64,000 nucleotides of DNA from Stomoxys calcitrans (Eukaryota > Arthropoda > Insecta > Diptera > Muscidae), in NCBI RefSeq assembly GCF_963082655.1, contig NC_081555.1, positions 29,931,266-29,995,265 on the forward strand, written 5' to 3'. Numbering within the stretch: position 1 is the first letter of the stretch; every line of letters begins with the position of its first letter. The notes beneath the pieces were generated by a model. The model saw only the letters and a program-made list of their open reading frames with translations. It did not search any database and had not been told where the DNA came from. The translations under genes and the position numbers were made by a program. Below are positions 60,029-64,000 of this stretch, one piece after another.

Positions 60029-62122
60029 TTGAACTCAGGCATTCAGCGACAAAAGCACACATGGCTATGGCGCCCTGTGGTCATTAGAGAGAAACTAACC
60101 ACCACACATGATCCCACGATTAATAAATTGGTATTGTATGCCTTTGCTACATTTCAAATGAAAGGTACATGTCTTTGCTACACTTCGTATAAAAAGGTGA
60201 TTGTCTTTGCTACATTAATTTTATTTGGATGTAGCAAAGACATACACTTTGTTACTAAAATATAACTGAAAAGTAGTGTTTTCACTAACGTCATCTGGCA
60301 TCCAAAAGGCACAATAGAATGTACGCATTTTTTGACTATCGACATCTGCTAACCACTCCTTGTAACTAAATATAACTGAGAGATGCCATTTTTAGCAGCG
60401 ACACCTGGCATCCAAAAGGCGGCACCTGGCATACACTATCTTTGCGTATTGTTTCTTTGATTGCACGGCCTTGACATCTTTTGTCTAACTAAAGAACTAC
60501 AATGGTGGTTGTATAAAATAACAAAATTCAAGCAGAAAGTTCATGTCTTTGATAAACTAGTACTAGAATTGCAAGTCTTTGCTACATTTCAAATAAAGTG
60601 CTTGTCTTTAATAAAAAGTTTATTAACTACAATAATAAAATAATGGTTTGATTTTATATTAAACAATCCTATATTCAAAAAAAATTAATTTGTATTATTT
60701 TCTATGTATGTTTTTTAGTCTATAATTGAAAAAAAACATCAACAAAAAAAAAAACAAAAGTATTACATATCAAAATTACAAAATTAATTAAACAAAATAG
60801 ACAACAAGGAAAAACAAATTCTTGGTGTTTCCCTCTTGAAAATAGTAGTCCATTGCTAGTTTTTAATTTCCTTCTTCATTTTTTGAACTTCCTGCTCGCA
60901 CTGAACCACTTTTTCTCGGGCATCAGAAAGTTCAATCAACATTTTTTTCTGGCTCTCTTGCAGTTTGTAGTTTTCAAACCATAATTTTAAATTGGCTTGC
61001 CTTAATTTGTGGATTTCTTCCAAGAAATTATTCTTATTCACATCCATTTCCTTTTGTTTGGCTTCACTTAATTGTATTTCCATTTCCTTATTACCTTATT
61101 ACCTTTCCTTTTTTCTTTTTTTTTATTTTCCAATTACCTCTTCCTTAGGCTTCCACACAGGAATGAATGAAATCGTTTGGAAGCTCACCCTTTTATAGAC
61201 TTTTTGTTTGTTATTTTTGTTGCCTTAGTAACATCATTTGACAGGAAAATATGAAAGATTAGTAGCTTTGTTCCGAATGTGTATTCAATTAAGGAATATT
61301 AGGTCTGTTACGGAAAATTCAGCTAAAAATCAGAAAAATTTCCGGTCCCAAGATATTGCCTGACGAAAATATTTTTGATGCATTTTGCGAAAACTTCGTT
61401 ATTGGGTCCCTCCGTTCGGCTCTGGAAGGCTCATGTACAATTCTATTGTCGAACTATAAATATTGTGGGCGCTAATTAGCAGTTGAGAGATGTTAGTTAC
61501 ATATGCGTCATAGTTCGCGTCAAATTTGATTTTGGAGGGTTTTGTGAGGGAAATTTGGACGATATATCAGATCAGATTTTGTTTGTTGCATTAGTTGGAG
61601 GCTAGACGTCGATTCTTTGCAAAAGTATGCATTCATCTGTATATAGTGTTAACCTATAGGTGTGTGTAATCTCAAGACCCTAGGTGGTCCAGGTCTCGAG
61701 ATAGAGGAAAATTCAAATAAAATTCAGAAACATTTTCTATGTTGGATTTGTTGGAGAATATACATCAAAACTTCACGATATTTAGCATGTATATGGATAT
61801 AGTGATAGCCTATCTGTGGGTGTAATCTTAAGACCCTAGGTGGTCAAAGCTCCGAGAAGTAGGAAAATTCGACCAATTAACTTTTTTTTGCAATTTTCAA
61901 AATTTGCACGATCTTGATGAAATTTTGCATGTAAATAGAGGAAGTTCTTACCTATTTGTCTGTGTAAATCTCAAGACCCTTGGTGGTCCGGGTCCCGAGA
62001 TATAGGCCGACGAAAATATTTTTGACGAATTTTGTGAAAAGCTCTTAATCGGCTCTTGGAAGGCTCACTGCAAGCCTATTGTGGAACTATATTTGGTGAG
62101 TGCTGGTTAGCAGTTGACAGAT
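60029..62122 (+). repeat. Array unit U29, terminal and most diverged
   Basis: 2094 bp. Homology stops after cagttgacagat, about 57 bp short of a full unit. Many private changes: a 9-bp duplication (ttattacc twice at about 61088), loss of gggcctg at about 61344, atcagatcagatt at about 61567, and scattered substitutions to the end. Typical of an edge monomer that escapes homogenisation. Confidence 0.95.
60784..61083 (-). pseudogene. Coiled-coil minigene, copy U29, premature stop
   Basis: Serine codon 76 (TCG) is TAG, leaving a 75-residue protein that retains the whole coil (residues 20-73) but loses the linker and hydrophobic tail. N-terminus as in U28 without A8V. TATA box at 61190-61197 intact. 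Functionality is open, since the coil survives. Confidence 0.5.
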
Positions 62123-62173
62123 TAAGCGTCAATAATGACATTTGTTGTTGCTTTATATTTCACGTGCCTTTGT
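62123..62173 (-). other. 3' untranslated stub of the OBP gene between stop codon and array
   Basis: Only about 51 bp separate the OBP stop from the array. The stretch holds no AATAAA. A weak variant signal, AATATA on the minus strand, lies at 62159-62154, just 15 nt past the stop, which is close for normal use. Confidence 0.4.
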
Positions 62174-62338
62174 TTAAGGGAAAACGAATCTGGTTACTTG
62201 ACCCCGCAAGCAGTTGAAGATAGTTCCCGCAGCTTCGCAATTGTTCTTAACGTTCACGGCAGCATCCTCGCATGCGGCCAAGCCAGCTTTGTATTCATCC
62301 ATAAGTCCACCGGCCGCCCACATTTGTTCTTCGGTTGC
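62174..62338 (-). CDS. Odorant-binding protein (PBP/GOBP family), last exon, partial
   Basis: The minus strand encodes 54 residues followed by TAA. They contain three cysteines (exon residues 23, 34 and 43) spaced C-X10-C-X8-C. In insect classic OBPs the last three of six conserved cysteines are spaced C4-X8-14-C5-X8-C6, so this is the C-terminal part of that fold, including the disulphide-bonded last helices. The exon ends in Arg-Phe-Val-Phe-Pro, a short hydrophobic C-terminus. OBPs are small secreted carriers of hydrophobic ligands, mostly in sensory lymph. The exon begins right after a TAG that serves as the splice acceptor. Upstream exons with C1-C3 and the signal peptide are not found within the window, so the intron exceeds about 1.6 kb or the exon is an orphan fragment. 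Confidence 0.8.
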   Translation of the reverse strand, partial: ATEEQMWAAGGLMDEYKAGLAACEDAAVNVKNNCEAAGTIFNCLRGQVTRFVFP

Positions 62339-62352
62339 CTATAAGAAAGTAC
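62339..62352 (-). promoter_or_regulatory. 3' splice site of the OBP last exon
   Basis: The minus strand reads gtactttcttatag directly before the first exon codon GCA. It has a pyrimidine-rich stretch and an AG acceptor, and the TAG is in frame as a stop if not spliced, which fixes the exon boundary. Confidence 0.75.
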
Positions 62353-62789
62353 AAGCATTGCAATAACAATAAAACTGGTCAAAAATATTTAAAAAAGTTG
62401 AATGTTTTTTCTAAGTTTTTTAACCCATTAACGCCTGAACCTCGATTCCCTTGTCCGATTTTGGAGAAATCCCGTATTTTCATTATTTAATGCATTTTTG
62501 TTGAAGCAGATTTTTTTAAGTGTTGAAAAAAAATTGGTGAAAGTTAAAAAACATGTCATTTTATTTCCCAAGCCACTTTGTTGTTACAAAAAAAAGAAAC
62601 ATTTTCTTTATATGTTATTTCTTGAGCCCTGGTGAGCTTCCACAATAATAAATACACAGATTTGATTTCTTCAACCCTTAGAAGCCTAAATTTTCACCTG
62701 ATTCGACTGAAATTTGGACCAAAAGCCTATCTTATGACTTACAATATCATCGCCAAGTTTTATCCGAATCGAAAGTAAGATTAGGTTTA
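62353..62789. other. AT-rich non-coding stretch, probably OBP intron
   Basis: No coding pattern seen on either strand. Contains A/T runs (about 62520-62600) and two blocks that look like parts of a dispersed repeat: cccattaacgcctgaacctcg at about 62424 and a block near 62678-62770 with agaagcctaaattttcacc and gactgaaatttgg. I cannot name a family. The next recognisable feature is the 3' end of the retrotransposon. Confidence 0.4.
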
Positions 62790-62851
62790 ATTGACGTTTA
62801 GACGTTTTCGTCCATTGTGATACCACAGGAACAGAAGAAGGAAAATGCCTT

Positions 62852-63262
62852 CTAGTTCCTACAGTTGAACCATACAGATCGCTTTAAAAAGCCCAACAAC
62901 TTGCGAATGTTCACATCCGCTAAATCGGACTGGTTCTCAAAGAAATGAGAACCTAATGTGGAACTCCTTCTGACAACCAGTGCGGGACACACACACAGAA
63001 GGTGTTCTATAGTCTCTTCTTCTTTGATGTCCTCACAGCTTCTGCAAAAGTCATTACTTGCAATCTTATGTCTGTCAGCATGTTTTCCTATTAGACAGTG
63101 ATCATGACAGAACTGTCATGACGGACACAATGACTGAGACGTTTCAAGCCAGTGACAGCAAAGCGTATACCTCTTCAAGTCTAGATTAGGCCACATAGTT
63201 TTGTAATGCTTACAGCCCCCTCTTTGTAACCATCTATCATTCATTGTCCTGGTCCTAAAAAT
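62852..63262 (-). pseudogene. Retrotransposon pol C-terminal Cys/His domain
   Basis: One frame gives NDRWLQRGGCKHYKTMWP and then DLKRYTL. After another frameshift comes GKHADRHKI, then a C-X2-C-X10-H-X4-C zinc-knuckle-like motif (about 63046-62988), and the reading frame ends in TAG at 62854-62852. A Cys/His motif at the end of pol is usual in RNase H-bearing insect non-LTR elements and is thought to contact nucleic acid. Confidence 0.8.
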
Positions 63263-63299
63263 TAAGTTTACATGTCGGTAGAACCATACCCACAAATTC

Positions 63300-63807
63300 C
63301 AGATTCCATGGAATGTGTAAGATAGTTCCTAGTCTCGCAAGTTCGTCCGCTTTTCAATTCCCTGTAATATCTCTGTGTCCCGGCACTTAAAACAGATGAA
63401 TTTGAACTGTTTAGTCATCTCGTTGAGAGATCTTGGACAGTCGAGGACAGTTTTTGTGTTAAGAAATACGTTCTCCAGGGGTTTAGTGGCTGCCTCGCTG
63501 TCTGAGAAGATAAACAATCGTCTTTATGACATTATATCTTAGCCATTGCACCACTTACTTAATTGCAAGGATCTCCGCTTGATACACACTGCAGTGGTCG
63601 GGTAACCTTTTCGATATGACCAGTTCTACACCTTTAGAGTACACCTCAAAGCACACCTGGTCGTTCAGTTTGGAACCATCCGTATAGAAGTCTATGTAAC
63701 TTCTATTGCCAGGGATATCGAAGTTCCAATCGGTTCTATCAGGAATACTGTCCCAGTACTTCTTTTCAAAAAGCGGCTCCGGTAGGGTGTAATCCTCACT
63801 GCCTGGA
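63300..63807 (-). pseudogene. Retrotransposon RNase H domain, frameshifted
   Basis: The catalytic signature motifs are visible in order: FYTDGS (about 63690-63673), YQAEILAIK (63584-63558), FSDSEAA (in the frame ending about 63490) and VPGHRD (63386-63369), followed after an in-frame TGA by KADELARLG. These supply the D, E, D, H and final D of type I RNase H. Defects: a TAA at 63557-63555 where Glu is expected, frameshifts before FSDS and before VPGH, and the TGA after GN. An inactive remnant. Confidence 0.85.
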
Positions 63808-64000
63808 TAACACAGTATCCGTAGCCGCCACATGACCAAAGAGAAAGTTCCCTTAGTCTCACGACAGTGGTTGCTCCAATTTGTCTAACCACAATGTCCA
63901 GAGGCATTAGAAATAGCTTTAAATTCAGTGCATCAGATGGTGTCGTCCTCAGTGCGGCTGTAATGCACAAACAAGCCATCCTTAAGATGCGGTTGAGTAT
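63808..64000 (-). pseudogene. Retrotransposon pol fragment: end of reverse transcriptase and connection region
   Basis: Open from the window edge. Contains Leu-Arg-Thr-Thr-Pro-Ser-Asp-Ala-Leu followed by Pro-Leu-Asp-Ile, a stretch typical of the region between RT and RNase H in insect non-LTR elements (alanine/leucine-rich, with a conserved TTP-(S/T)-DAL core). The frame breaks at about 63800-63815 by a small indel, after Gly-Gly-Tyr-Gly-Tyr, and resumes in the next frame. Confidence 0.75.

Larger units (their letters stand above)
1..62122. repeat. Tandem array of 29 copies of a ~2.17-kb unit
   Basis: The same 2.17-kb sequence recurs head to tail, with copies differing at roughly 1% of positions by eye. 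Anchoring each unit on the motif ttgaactcaggcattcag gives 29 starts. Unit lengths are 2164-2178 bp except for five or six rearranged units. Two head variants alternate. A has tcattagagag, cttcgtataaaaagg and gatgtgtcatag at the preceding junction; B has tcatttgagag, cttcatataaaagg and gatctgtcatag. The left end lies outside the window. The right end is where homology stops after cagttgacagat at 62122. This is a complex satellite, or a tandemly amplified gene-bearing unit. The start point of the unit is my convention. Confidence 0.98.
62790..64000 (-). mobile_element. Decayed non-LTR retrotransposon, 3' part (RNase H-bearing clade)
   Basis: Reading down the minus strand from 64000, fragments of one pol protein appear in order: end of the reverse transcriptase, RNase H, and a C-terminal Cys/His domain, followed by a stop at 62854-62852 and a short 3' untranslated region. 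The fragments lie in different frames with several stops, so the copy is dead. RNase H downstream of RT is found in the I, R1 and LOA groups of insect LINE-like elements and not in Jockey; I cannot choose among the former. The 5' part lies beyond the window. The 3' end (about 62790) is an estimate, with no clear poly-A tail or target-site duplication. It is less AT-rich than the array. Confidence 0.85.

Noticed and set aside
1..62122. CRISPR-like or ribosomal DNA array
   Set aside because: The period is 2.17 kb with no short repeat/unique spacer pattern and no rRNA, 5S or tRNA sequence recognised. The eukaryotic flanking genes exclude CRISPR.
1..62122. Tandem copies of an intact transposon
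   Set aside because: No transposase, reverse transcriptase, long terminal repeats or consistent terminal inverted repeats in the unit. The hairpin is internal and short.
62135..62344. 69-residue plus-strand ORF at the array edge
   Set aside because: It is the antisense shadow of the OBP last exon, which has the cysteine spacing and splice site on the minus strand.
63692..63979. Single 95-residue retrotransposon ORF
   Set aside because: Only its first two-thirds is genuine pol sequence. After a frameshift near 63808 it runs on in the wrong frame beside the true RNase H frame.

Overview
This window is eukaryotic, AT-rich DNA, most likely from a dipteran insect. At least 97% of it (1-62122) is one head-to-tail tandem array of a 2.17-kb unit. 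I count 29 units, 24 of them 2164-2178 bp; the others carry deletions or an internal duplication. The array runs off the left edge and stops abruptly at about 62122. The insect assignment rests on the right flank: the last exon of an odorant-binding-protein gene (minus strand, 62174-62338) and a decayed RNase H-bearing non-LTR retrotransposon (minus strand, about 62790-64000).

The units fall into two head variants (A and B) that mostly alternate, so the basic higher-order period is a dimer of about 4.35 kb. Rare private variants recur five or six units apart (U6/U11, U7/U12, U16/U21, U8/U14). Units 17-20 form a locally homogenised run. The last units (U28, U29) are the most diverged, as expected at a satellite edge. 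Each unit is itself composite. The first ~600 bp hold a ~31-bp CTTTGCTAC minisatellite, a perfect 14-bp hairpin and a 56-bp duplication. The middle holds a short gene-like ORF on the minus strand. The last ~900 bp hold two diverged ~210-240-bp copies ~645 bp apart plus a motif repeated every ~150 bp.

The most interesting content is the minus-strand ORF. It encodes a 99-residue protein with an uninterrupted 3-4 heptad pattern of 16 core positions (residues 20-73), that is, a leucine-zipper-like coiled coil. A consensus TATA box and an insect-type initiator lie ~110 bp upstream and an AATAAA lies ~160 bp downstream, so each repeat looks like a self-contained minigene. Of the 29 units, 25 keep the full 99-codon frame. 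U1 and U29 have nonsense changes, U21 a one-base frameshift, and U5 has lost the ORF in a 0.9-kb deletion. The product is not one I recognise. Whether it is expressed cannot be judged from sequence alone, because array homogenisation also keeps copies alike.

The right flank (62123-64000) reads entirely on the minus strand. The retrotransposon lies upstream of the OBP exon, apparently in its intron, and the OBP stop codon is only ~52 bp from the array. OBP transcription would therefore run into the array in the same sense as the minigene ORFs.
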